This document shows, piece by piece, positions 22,441 through 32,935 of a stretch of DNA of 64,000 bases. Source of the DNA: Oryza sativa Japonica Group (taxonomy: Eukaryota > Streptophyta > Magnoliopsida > Poales > Poaceae); NCBI RefSeq assembly GCF_034140825.1, contig NC_089035.1, forward strand, positions 39,060,001 through 39,124,000, given 5' to 3'. Below the pieces are notes generated by a model. That model was not told the DNA's origin. It saw only the letters and a program-made list of their open reading frames with translations, and did no database searches. The number at the start of each line of letters is the position of its first letter. The stretch's first letter is position 1. A program made the position numbers and the translations under genes.

Positions 22441-22699
22441 TCCCAGCTGGAGGCTGAAACGTGGGGCCCAACAAACCTTACTGCCCCCCATCCCACGCCT
22501 TTCTGCCCACCGAAAACGTCCCCCCGCTCTCCCTGACACCTCGGGCCCACACCCGCTGCGTACGTGGCATGTGCGGGTGCGGAGGAGGGGGCGGTGGTCC
22601 CCGGTCGCCTCCTCCCCCGAGCCGGTCCAAACCGAAACCTCTCCCACTGACTAGTGGGGCCCATCTCCCAGCACGCCAACCCCTGGCCCACTTTACAGC

Positions 22700-22850
22700 G
22701 AGCGTGATGACGCGGGGTGGGTTTGGTGAGAAAAAAGCACGCGCTGCCCCGTTCCCACGGGTAGCGGGGCGGGATACCATGACGGCGTGACGTGATCCCG
22801 TCACGGCTCCGTCCATGTGACGTCAGAGAGAGAGAGAGAGGGGGGTAAAG
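22700..22850. promoter_or_regulatory. Cluster of TGACG/CGTCA motifs next to a GA repeat
   Basis: TGACG cores lie at 22708, 22780 and 22788, CGTCA at 22799, and the palindrome TGACGTCA at 22818-22825, followed by a (GA)n tract. TGACG is the core bound by TGA-type bZIP factors. The surrounding 22440-22700 is GC-rich. No recognisable ORF follows on either strand, so the role is inferred only. Confidence 0.4.
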
Positions 22851-22877
22851 GGGTAGGTTTTGTCGGAATATTCATCG

Positions 22878-23030
22878 TCTCCGGGTGTGTTTAGTCTACG
22901 CTAAAATTGAAAGTTTGGTTGAAATTGAAACGATGTGACGGAAAAGTCAGAAGTTTATGTGTGTAGAAAAGTTTTAATGTGACGAAAAAGTTAGAAGTTT
23001 TGAAGAAGTTTGGAACTAAACTCGGTCTCC
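22878..23030. mobile_element. MITE-like high-copy rice repeat
   Basis: The ends GTGTGTTTAGTC and GGAACTAAACTCGG are roughly inverted. The interior (GTTTGGTTGAAATTGAAACG, AAAAGTTAGAAG) is a pattern frequent in rice intergenic DNA. Family not assigned with certainty. Confidence 0.55.
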
Positions 23031-23389
23031 TTGGTCCATGAGAAATCGGCGAGATTCAGAAACAGGACAGATTCAGAAGCAAAGGAATTGGTATGTGAAA
23101 GTGTAGTTGCTTGATTGCTTGTATTGACGAGTCGCAGGGACAAAGGCAGAGTTGGTCACGTATCGTGCATCTGGCTAAAACGGATGTAAACGACGAAGTA
23201 TATATCACGTGGTTTACTAGGCGAAAGAAAGAATAATCAATGAAAGTTTGTACAGGCAATGATCTACTTGCATTTTCAGCAGAAATCTTCTTTAAAAAAA
23301 ACGGGAATATTAGGGAAAACAGAAATGCTAAATAATGGGATCCCGTCGCCCTTCGTCCCCATGCTTATCCAAAAAGTAAAGGCATCTCC

Positions 23390-23775
23390 GAGAGGTGGTT
23401 ACTGCCGCAGAAGGTCGAATAGATGTTGCCGGTCTAGCTCGACCCGATGCCGCTCCTCATCGGTGGCCTCGTCAGAGGGTGGCAAGTCCGGCGTCGGAGG
23501 GTGGTGAGAGCTTGGCCCCGCCGCCGCCGGGAACGCATCGCTGGTGACGCTGTGCCAAAGCTGCGTGTAGAGGTCCTTCTCTAGCGCATCGTCAAGGGTG
23601 TTCGAGAACCACGCGGCGGTCTCTGTCTCGTCGCCGGTGGTGAGCACGCTGATGCTCTGGCCACGGCCGGAGGAGGAGACGACCCTCGGGTGCCGCCTGC
23701 GGCTGCACCACAATGCCGCCGTTGTGCCATAGCAGCTCCAACAGCTCGTTGTTTGTGCTGCAAATCACCATTGGA
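23390..23775 (-). pseudogene. PIF/PIL-type bHLH gene fragment (N-terminal part only)
   Basis: Minus-strand translation begins near 23760 with NNELLELLWHNGGIVVQPQ, the active-phytochrome-B-binding (APB) motif of PHYTOCHROME INTERACTING FACTOR-like bHLH proteins. After a frame change near 23690 it continues HPRVVSSSGRGQS, then ETAAWFSNTLDDALEKDLYT and QLWHSVTSDAFPAAAGPSSH. A second frame change near 23470 gives PPMRSGIGSS, an in-frame TAG (Trp expected), and then TFCGSN. The order matches the N-terminal third of rice PIL proteins as I remember them. The bHLH domain and the rest are absent. It is therefore a non-functional duplicated or captured gene fragment: two frameshifts, one nonsense codon and 3' loss. 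Whether a transposon carried it here is unknown. Confidence 0.82.
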
Positions 23776-23879
23776 GCAAATGCACATAGGTCAGGTCAGG
23801 TCCAAGTACCATTCGGTAATAACAGGAAAGACGAATCCGTTCTTGGCAACAGCCGTAGACCACCTCGAGGCTTTGGTAC

Positions 23880-24315
23880 CCAGTAGAAATCACATGATAT
23901 CTGGTAGGTATCACCTGATACCTCACAAATATCACCTTCTGCGTGACAAAAATCGCATGATACTTGATAGGTATCATCTGATACCTTACAATTATCACCT
24001 GATACGTGGTAGAATCACATGATACCTGATAAGTATCATCTGATACCGGTTAGGTATTAGGACCTGATACCTTACAAGTATCACCTGATACGTGGTAGAA
24101 TCACATGATACCTGATAAGTATCATCTGATACCGGTTAGGTATCAGGACCTGATACCTCGCAAGTATCGCCTTTCTATGTGGTAAGAATCGCATGATACC
24201 TGATAGGTATCATCTGATACCTCGCAAGTATCATAAAAACGTGGTAGAATCGTCTGATACCTGATATGTATCATCTGATACCGGACTTGACACCTAACCG
24301 GTATCATCCCGTTCA
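23880..24315. repeat. GATACC/GGTATC minisatellite
   Basis: Dozens of TGATACC and GGTATCA half-sites alternate, often as the near-palindrome GATACCTGATAGGTATCATC. Two adjacent 86-bp units, 23993-24078 and 24079-24164, are almost identical. A divergent third follows, and shorter variants flank them. No coding frame is maintained. It abuts the PIF-like pseudogene. Confidence 0.9.
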
Positions 24316-24329
24316 AAAATGGGATTCCG

Positions 24330-24450
24330 TTATATAGCAGCCCTCTAGGGAAAAACCTAATATTAAATAATTAGAAGGGGGAGCCTTCGAACCTAAATCA
24401 TCTAGCCCACCACCTTGTGAAGCTAGCTGGAAAAATCACTGGACGGTAGA
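24330..24450 (-). mobile_element. tRNA-derived SINE-like element
   Basis: On the minus strand an A-box-like TAGCTTCACAAGGTGG (24410-24425) and a B-box-like GGTTCGAAGGC (24383-24393) are spaced as in tRNA-derived SINEs. A 3' part TTCTAATTATTTAATATTAG follows. Ends and target duplications could not be defined. Confidence 0.5.
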
Positions 24451-24948
24451 AATCTTCTCTACGATCCGAGACCCTAATTAATTACCCAACACGCATTGGA
24501 TTGAATTGCATTTGCACCCAAAGAGCGCGGGACATGCATGCAATGCAGTAAGTAATATGAGATTCTGAATCTCTCCTTTTGATTTCGCAGCACTGCCTTG
24601 TGGATGAAGGAAGGTAAGGACGGACGTAGCTAAGGTTAATCATGCGCGAGCGAGGCCGCCTGCCACTCTTTGTGTCTCTTTCTTTCGCTTTACTTCGTCG
24701 ATTGGGACGAGGAAGATCCCGGTGTCGCGGCGGCGAGGAGCTAGCTGCTAGCATCACCCCCGCCCGCAAAAAGGTTTTAAATCTTAATTTGAAATGTTAA
24801 ATTTTAGAACTTAATTTAGAGTGGGTTTTTGTTTTTGTTTTTATAACTAAATTTGAAATCGTAGTTTGCTTTTCAATGTTTTGGCTTTTTAAGATGATAA
24901 AAAACATGCATATTAAAATTTTATCCACAGTTTTTTTAGCCGCTAGTA

Positions 24949-25060
24949 CTTCCTCTGTCCTTTAAAAAAAACCTAGAAGGAGATATGACCTCTCCTAGTA
25001 CAATATTTGTTATAGAGAGATCACATCTCCTCCTAGATTATTTTTTTTTAATGGAGGGAG
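24949..25060. mobile_element. Short Stowaway-like MITE
   Basis: Termini CTTCCTCTGTCCTTTAAAA and TTTTTTAATGGAGGGAG are inverted and flanked by TA. CCTAGAAGGAGATATGACC is mirrored by CATCTCCTCCTAG inside, so the 112-bp element is nearly one hairpin. Confidence 0.8.
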
Positions 25061-25608
25061 TATGCGTTAAGGCTCATGATCAGTTAAAGGCAATACGATG
25101 GAACTGCCCATGCCAAATAATGAATCAGTCAAACCATTATTGACAAGAACAAGTGAAAAGAATGAACGATTTCCATTACTACTGATGATGTGCAGACAAT
25201 GTTCAGAGACCACAGATTTTTCACATGTTCAGGGTAGCCTTACTTTAGCTGACGAAACATTTTATTTGAGGTATGTACAGCACTGTTCTAAGTTCCTTGG
25301 GCGACAAAGCTAGGCAGTTGATGATATGATACAGGTAACTACATACACTATATTGGACTTGCTCTGAAGGGAAGGGGGGAGGCACTAGAGAGTAGAGGAA
25401 CTGATATACAGAAACATCAAACATCATTCAGGGGAAGTGGACAGCAATGCCGATGCTTTAAGATTCGTGTAGCGGTGCGACTTGTCGCAGATCCATCATT
25501 TGTGCGGGAGAGTAGGTTGAATGAAAGTCTCCCTTTGCATCAATGCCATTTTGGTGCTGATGAAACCCTGCATTGGATGGGTGTAATTCAGTAGTTTGCA
25601 GTGAAGCA

Positions 25609-28600
25609 TCATAAGATTACTTTTGAATGTTCATCATGAGTATCATACTTTGGCTTTTGTCCAACAGTTGATGAGTTACTGCCATTTGGTCTGTTCGTCG
25701 TCCGTGAAGGCCGACGCGGTGGAGGTGGTGGTGGGGGTGGCTGCATAAATGAGTGGACAAAAGGTCAAAATCTAATCTGATGGTATGAATAAAGCTACAT
25801 CAAGCGCAACAGGAAAAGAAAGAAAAGAGAAAGACATCTTAGGATTCAGGTGAGGAATCCCAATATGATGTAGTGCTGTGAAAGTCTTACATTTGAACTC
25901 CTCCCCTTTACGTTTCCAGTGTGCAAAGTCATTGCTCTCTTCGATGTAGATGCTCGAGATTGCGCTGCAACCTGAATACCCAAACAAAGGTTTGTTGTCA
26001 TTGTTAGCACTCAATTTAACTGTTACTGACAGTACCTTGTTTATCTTGTTTCAGCTATATTTCTGTCCAGTATAATGGTTTGGTGCAACATTGCAGTACA
26101 AAACATAACATTGAAACCAAATTCTTAGAACCTAAAGCACTAGAGAAAGCAAAATCTCTGTTCAGCTGACAGCCAGGCACAACTGACAAACTTGTCAGTG
26201 CAGCGTAATAATCAGAGTTAAGTGGCTGTGGCGATTGAAAGTGATTTTACAATTGAATTACTGGAATCTATCAGCAGGTAACATGGGGTTCTAGAACCAC
26301 AAAAGTAAAGAAGACAGCAAAATTTTAAAACACCGTTTATATGACAAAGGTTACAAAAACGATTGCACTGGCACTTTATCACACAACTCATGGCCACATG
26401 CATAAAATAACAAGAATCACATACAAGTTTTGAGCAACTTACATCTTTCTTTTTTGGCCTTGTAAAGGTTTGCAGTGCTGGTTCTCCAATACTGGAACTC
26501 AATAGTTTCCGTGGAGGAAGGTGGACAGAGCTACAAAATGATATAAGTTTTGTCAAGAAAATATGTTTTACAAATCATATTGTAAAAGATTCATGCCACA
26601 TTCCAACACTAATTTATAGTAGCACCTTGATTTCTGTTTGCCAGCAATTTGCAGGTCCGTAATTTTTGACCCAACAGAGTGTCTGCCCACTTTCGAAGGT
26701 CCTTCCAGTTCTCTGATATTGCTGTTCATTAAATCAGGTATAAAACAATGCAATTAAAATCTTGAACACAAATCTAACTCTTCCAAGTGTCTATTCAATA
26801 TGTTCATAAGAGTAACCTTTTTGTTCCCATGTTGATGCTTTTAGAAGCATTTGGAGTGCCTGCCTTTTTAACAATACCCTGCATGAAGATGAAAACTCTA
26901 AGAAATCTGATGCCATCATGTTTTTCAGATTTAACTGAAAACATGGACTTAAAAGTGTCAATCGACATAAATGAATAGATGGAACTTCGGTTACAGTTAA
27001 GTGCTAGAACATACCACTGTGGTTGTTGCACCCTTCAGTTGCGTCATAGTAGGCCTTGTCTTGCTAGGTGTTCTTACGTCCATCTTCAGAACACTCTCCC
27101 TGGTAACAGATCGTCTTTCTCCAGTAGAGGGGCGATGTGTAGTGGTCATGTCAGCACTCCCTTTGTTGACAGCACGTCTTTCAGAAGTAGATGGTCGGCG
27201 TGGTGTATCTACATCGGCTTGCTTCCTTGCACGCTCTGTGGTGACAGGGTGCCTTTCTGCAGTGGAAGGACGCCGTGGGGTGGAAACATCAGCAGGCTTT
27301 TTTATGCTCTCCCTGGCTATCCGGTGCCGCTCTCCCACAGAGGGCCGTTGTGAGGATGCAGAGGAAGGTCTTCTGACACCTGTTTGTTTTGTTGTAAGCT
27401 TGTTCCTTTCGGTTGATCCAGACATCTTATGAGGCGCTACATTTGGTCCTCTCAATAAACGATCATTGTCAGTCTTAGCCTTCTGGTTAATACTCATGCC
27501 AAGCTTCAGAGAATCAGGCCTCTGCAACGATTAATGAAAAAGCTCTTAAGACTTTACTGAAAGATTCATGCCCTCGAGTGTATAAACACAAAACATATGT
27601 TAGCTAGAAAGTATTTACGATAAGGTAGGACTAATGCACTAGTCTTGCTAGTCTATAATATCAGACAGATAGTGGTAGCGTAATAGCTGATAGAAGCAGA
27701 TTTTTGACAAGACAAAGGCCGCAGCTTCAGTGAGTACTACACTATTATTCATTACCTTACTAACAGATGTGCGATCCAGAGGACTATCGGAGGAGGTTTT
27801 GACAGACTTTGGTACTATCTTTGGAGCATATCTAAGCCTGGAGTCTTTCTCGATAATTCTTTTAGGAGCCCTTACAACTTCATATGCTGTTCCAAGACTA
27901 TGACCAGAAATGGCATTCTGCTGCTCTAAATCCATTTTACCAGCCGAATCATCACCGTGTACATTTTCTCTAGCATCCCGGCCAGTTTGCTGTAAACCTA
28001 CAGCTGAAGAAGAAATATTGGATGAGGAGAATTCTGCATTGAAGTTCTCGTTTTCATGGTCATCATAACATGTCAATCCTTGCTCAGAGGTAGTTTCATG
28101 TGCACCTTGCTCCACATAATCATCAACGATAGTTCCAGATCCAGTAGGAGTTTCAAGCTCTGCACCTTGTGTATATTCTCCTGTCTGACTCGAATCACTG
28201 CCATCACCACTGTATTCCAAAATAAGTTCAGTTTGCTGGTTTTGCTGCTGTGCCTTCAGTTCTCTAATTTTCCTGTAATACTCTTCAAAATATGCCTTCT
28301 TCTGTGCAACTAAACCATTGAATTTGCCAAATTCTTCATGACGCTTGTCATCAGAAAATACTGACCACTTTTCCCATGATAGAGACTCCAATTCGAATCT
28401 TCCAAAGGAGATGGAACCATGATCAATTTTCTGGGACACAGATACACCCTGAGGATAGTAAACAATGAAATAGAAAGGAAATGAGACTATTAGCTGCTGG
28501 CTTCACAGGAACAGAACTACAATTTTTGTGTTTTTTTTTTGCGAAGAACTACAATTGCTTTAACTTCAGAGTGTAACATTACCATTTGAAATTGATCTCA

Positions 28601-28741
28601 CATTGTACAATTTATTTAAAATGAAGTCGTCTACTACTACTAGCCAGAATACCTTAGAAAACTTACTTGAGAACCGTCCCGTTCAGTTGGTTCTCCTTGT
28701 GACCACGCGAAAAAAGTTTGATTAACCTCAGCTGCCATCAT
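25609..28741 (-). CDS. MDP40/WVD2-like family protein, probably microtubule-associated
   Basis: Eight CDS exons (28667-28741, 27756-28448, 27015-27521, 26817-26878, 26626-26721, 26443-26530, 25891-25971, 25609-25740) join in phase to 577 aa. The N-terminus MAAEVNQTFFAWSQGEPTER and GVSVSQKIDHGSISFGRFEL, with SLSWEKWSVF and LVAQKKAYFEEYYRKI, is characteristic of the plant MDP40 / WVD2-like (TPX2-related) group, linked to cortical microtubule regulation in Arabidopsis. Residues 315-400 hold four repeats of a basic RPSxxER unit spaced 25, 25 and 21 residues. Exon 8 encodes a run of eight prolines and a basic RRPSRTTNRP stretch. I do not see the TPX2 KLEEK motif in any exon. Function is inferred from family; microtubule binding by the basic repeats is plausible but unproven. 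Confidence 0.85.
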
Positions 28742-30660
28742 TTATTTTGAGGCTAATCCGTCATAGTTGAGTAGATTCCGCTTGCAAACCCTGCAAAGTC
28801 AAATACATTATAATCAACACTTGAAATTTGATCTGACATACTAACAACTGAAAGGGAAGTTTGAAATGATACAGACACACAGTTAGGTGGACGTTTACCA
28901 CACAGAAAAAAAAACTGGAAACTTGAGATGAAAAGCATGTTATAACTCGGAGCAAACATTTCTACTATACCACACTAAAGACCTCGAACCTACATTTGCA
29001 TTGGAACTTAACAGCCCACAAAACTAAATTACAACCGACTAGAAGTGATTCAGTACTACCTAAAGGGCCAAAAATTCTACAACAGTGGAGTAGTTTTAAG
29101 TTTCCTAATAAAAACTCCAGCATCCACATCCTCTCTGTAAAAATTTGTATAGTCAATTTTACTTGAATCACCAAGGCCATGACACTATGACAGCATTTTC
29201 AACACTCCATTCTTTCCTTTTGGGTCAAGGTTCCAACACACACGAAATTCCAACCTCCCGATCTGCAATTGAATCACTCAACCCGAAACCACATGCAGCC
29301 AGAAACACATGCCAACCACCTAGATTGTGGCGTTATTATTCGTTCACATGCCAACCACCCGGACCAGTTGCGGTCCAAATGATAACATGACAGAGAAAAC
29401 AAGAAAACTAAACGCAAGTGCAAATCAAAACCAAAAAGAGAACATGGAAGTCTGAAATAATACAAGAACCAGTGAAAGCATGAAAGTGTAACAAAAGTCC
29501 CCACAAAATTAGCAGTCCTGAATCCACTGTTCTAAGCCCATAATTGCATCTTCAGAAGTACTACCATTTGGTAGATAGAAAAAGAGAGGGAGTTTCATCG
29601 GACAAGTAAAAACAAGGATCTTTCTCAAGAACAAGTTTTGCTTGGCATGGCCTTCAGCGAATTGTGCACTGGCTGAATTCAGGACGTGTTCAGGCAAGCA
29701 TCACAGTACCAATGACACTAAGCAAGATAAATGAAGACAGAGAGAGAAAATTAAGAAAAAAAAACATCAGAAATGGAAAGAGGAGAAAAGGTAGTAACTG
29801 TCAGATAAGCGTCAGAAAAACCGACGATCCCAAATAAAATTTCTCACGAAAATCTAACTGAATTTACCAAAGAAAAGCATGAAAAAGCGGGAGAGAGCGA
29901 GAGGCAGACGAGCAGTTACATCGCAGAAAGTTCAGGAAACCGAGGGGAAAAGGAGGCACTTTCTCAAGAGCGGCAATGATGCGCTGAGCCGAAAAGAGAA
30001 CCGAATTTTTCTGTCAAAGAAAAGCCCAATCGAACATTTACGGCGCAATCACTTTCCGATGAACTTTTCAACATCCCTTCGAATCATCCGTCCCACAAAA
30101 CCGCTCAAAACTCAAACAAACAAACAAAAACTGAAAAAGAAAAAAGAAAAGAAATCACCAGACGAACCAAGAAACGCTCATCGAGCACCGAATCATCAAA
30201 TCTAACAAAACCCCGCGGCATTGCAGAATCCGGCACCAACTCACAAACAAACCGACACCCCAAGCATCCAAGAACACGCCTTCCATCACAGCAAATACCA
30301 AGAATCCCCCAAGAACCTCACCCTCTCCTCTCCATGCAAACTCCCCCAAGAACCAAAAACCACACACGAACAAAGCGAAGAACAGGGGAGCCGGAATTCT
30401 CCATCACCTGACGGCCCGAGGCCAGCAGCAGCGACCCCCGCATGGAACCGATCTCTCACACCCGCTCGCGAAGCAGCAGAAGAAAAAGAAACCAACCGCC
30501 GTCCTCCAGCGCCGGATCAGACGAACGAGACAATCCCGCGAGAACTCCGCCGCTGAAACCGCCGTACCACCAGTACAACCAGTACCCACCACTCGTCCTA
30601 GACTCCTAGTACCACTGCCACCGCTCTCGCTGCTGGATGAACACCGATAACTCGCAGAGC
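28742..30660 (-). other. 5' UTR with a long leader intron
   Basis: An acceptor-like TTTGCAG on the minus strand near 28794 and a donor-like GTCAG/GTGATG near 30405 suggest a leader intron of about 1.6 kb and a first non-coding exon at about 30410-30660. Open frames in this stretch have no domains. The promoter would lie at 30660-30900. Confidence 0.5.
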
Positions 30661-30969
30661 AGCAGGTTCACATTACAGGTTGGTGGTGAGTGCGGCAAGG
30701 AGGAGGGAGGGGTCTTAAATTTTTTTTTGGTGGCTTGATTAGTCGTCTCCTCGCTTCTAATGCCGGTTCCCACGGCGGCGGTGGTGGTGTTTGCAGTGGT
30801 AATCACCGCGGGGGTGATTGATTCGTTGCGTAACTACGCGGCCGGTGGTGGTGGTGGGGGTGGGTGATTAGTGATTATAGGGAGAGTGAAGCATACTGCT
30901 AATACTAATGCTTGGCGTGCGTGTCTCTGCTTGTGGGCCCCACCTACTGACAGTTACTTTTTGAAAATA

Positions 30970-31215
30970 TAAAAAATGTGTTGGATGCGTCCTACAACTT
31001 TTATTTATCCCAAAATAAATTCATTTTTAGGTAACTACTGTATTAGAGTTTGTGAAAATATGAAATAAATTGTATTGGGAGAAAATAAAGTAAATAATGA
31101 TTGTATTGAGATTTGATAATATAGGGGTATTATATTTTCTTTTCACGGACGCGGTTTTGTATTGGTATGCATGAGCTTAGTGAAATATGAATTTATTTTG
31201 AGACAGAGTTAGTAT
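30970..31215. mobile_element. MITE-like repeat, family shared with 32700 and 58154
   Basis: The sequence CCCAAAATAAATTCATTTTT, then GAGTTTGTGAAAATA, GATTTGATAATATAGG and a distal ATGAATTTATTTTGAGACAG matches the element at 58154-58392 in order and spacing. The ends are worn. Confidence 0.65.
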
Positions 31216-32033
31216 TTCTATTGCTATTGAACATGGATATCAAATTTGACATGAATTTTACTTAATAATTGTTGTAACCTACTTTTAAAGCGGAGTTGTC
31301 CGTAGGCTCATACGGTCATACCCACATTGGTAAGTGCGCAGCTCTAGTCTAGCCAAGAAAATTAAGCGATCAGTTAAAAATGATATGTTGGAGCCAGTGC
31401 TTCGTGTTTGATTCACACTCCAAGCCTTCGCTAATCATATATGCTAATGCAACTCATATCCTGAATTGTATTAGGTTTTTTGCAAATTGTAATGCACACG
31501 ACCATGTTACTAGTTTCTTTGCCTTAATTTTTCTAACAAACTGTTGGGTCAGAGGTCTAGATGATAAGACTGAAGGGGGGCAATATATGCAAAACTACAA
31601 ATAGCTTTCAGTTATTGAATATCTGGAATGGAGATGATGCCAAACACAAAATTTTAGAGAGGCTCCATCGTTAGTTAGCTGCCTTAATCCATCAGGATTT
31701 TCTCTCACCCCTGCTGCTTCTATCTTGTCTATTCTCCGTCCTGTACTCTTTGGGGGCAATACACTTCACTTGTCCAGCCCAGCACCTGTCTTGTCATTTT
31801 CCTTCTCTTTAATTAATTAAGGCCGACATGGAACCTTCACCATCTTCTTCCTCCTAATCCTAGGGTTAATCACGCAATTAGGCAGAGCTGTATATAATCA
31901 CCCCCTCTAAATTCACTAGCCTGGGATGGATCGATGGGGTCCATGATGAGACAGTATCCTTTAGTTTCTTGTGGGTAATCTATCTTTCGCTAGAAATGTC
32001 AGATTAATTAAGGGTCTAATTAATTAATTAATA

Positions 32034-32267
32034 CTCCATTCATCTCATAATATAAGGGATTTTGAGTTTTTACTTGCACTATTTAACCACTCGTCTTATT
32101 TAAAAAAAATTGTGTAAATATAAAAAACGAAAAATTGCGTTTAAAATACTTTGGATAATAAAGTAAGTCAAAAAAAAATAAATAATTCTAAAATTTGTTG
32201 AATAAGACGAGTGTTCAAACAATACAAGTAAAAACTTAAAATCCCTTATATTATGGGATGGAGGGAG
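32034..32267. mobile_element. Stowaway MITE
   Basis: Termini CTCCATTCATCTCATAATAT and ATATTATGGGATGGAGGGAG are inverted and extend inward through 'aagggatttt'. TA flanks at 32032-32033 and 32268-32269. 234 bp, non-coding. Confidence 0.9.
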
Positions 32268-32699
32268 TACATGGTTTGCATTCGGTTAGCTAGCTTCTTC
32301 AGCTTCAAGCTTAATATATTCTTTAGGGCAATTTAATCTGTATGGTGGTATCATATGGTGTGGTGTAGCTTCATGTGACAAGCAAGGGCGCAGGCAGCCT
32401 AGCTACTTCTCGTGGCACAAGGCCAGCACATACACATGCAAGTGATAGCGAGTTGCTTTCTCGTGCAAACGCCAATGGCGATTCGATCGGACCGATCGGT
32501 CACGCGTGAGCAGCATGCATGCATCCATGCACGCCACGAGACGAGCTGGCCGCTCGTGACGCCCGGCCGGCGACGAGAAAAAGAAAAGCTTCTTGTTGGG
32601 TAGGTAATCACTCCATCCTAGATTATGTTCAATCTTGGCTTCTTCCATTTATCTGATATGCAATTGATCATTTGATCATCGTGTAGTGATAAGAGATCC

Positions 32700-32935
32700 G
32701 TGGTTTTATTTTTTTACAATTATCTCAAAATAAGTTTATTTGTAAGTAATTATTGTATAGGAGTTTATGAAAATAGTAAATGAATAAATAAGCAAAAGAT
32801 AAAGAGAGAAAAAATTTTATTGGGATTTAAGAAAACAAGGGTGTTATGTTTTTATTGATTTTGTATCAGTATGTGTGGGATAAGTGAAGAATGAACTTAT
32901 TTACTTATAGAATAGAGGGTGTAGGTAAAAAGAAG
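32700..32935. mobile_element. MITE-like repeat, second copy of the 30970/58154 family
   Basis: CTCAAAATAAGTTTATTTGT, GGAGTTTATGAAAATAG and ATTGGGATTTAAGAAAAC, then TATCAGTATGTGTGGGATAA and GAATGAACTTATTTACTTA, run in the same order as in the copies at 30970 and 58154. Confidence 0.65.

Noticed and set aside
23880-24315. Possible CRISPR-like array of short repeats
   Set aside because: The genome is a plant, the repeats are not of constant length with unique spacers, and half-sites alternate in orientation; it is a minisatellite.
29879-30556. Lys/Arg-rich frames in the leader of the 25609-28741 gene
   Set aside because: They fall in the putative 5' UTR intron and first non-coding exon and have no domain.
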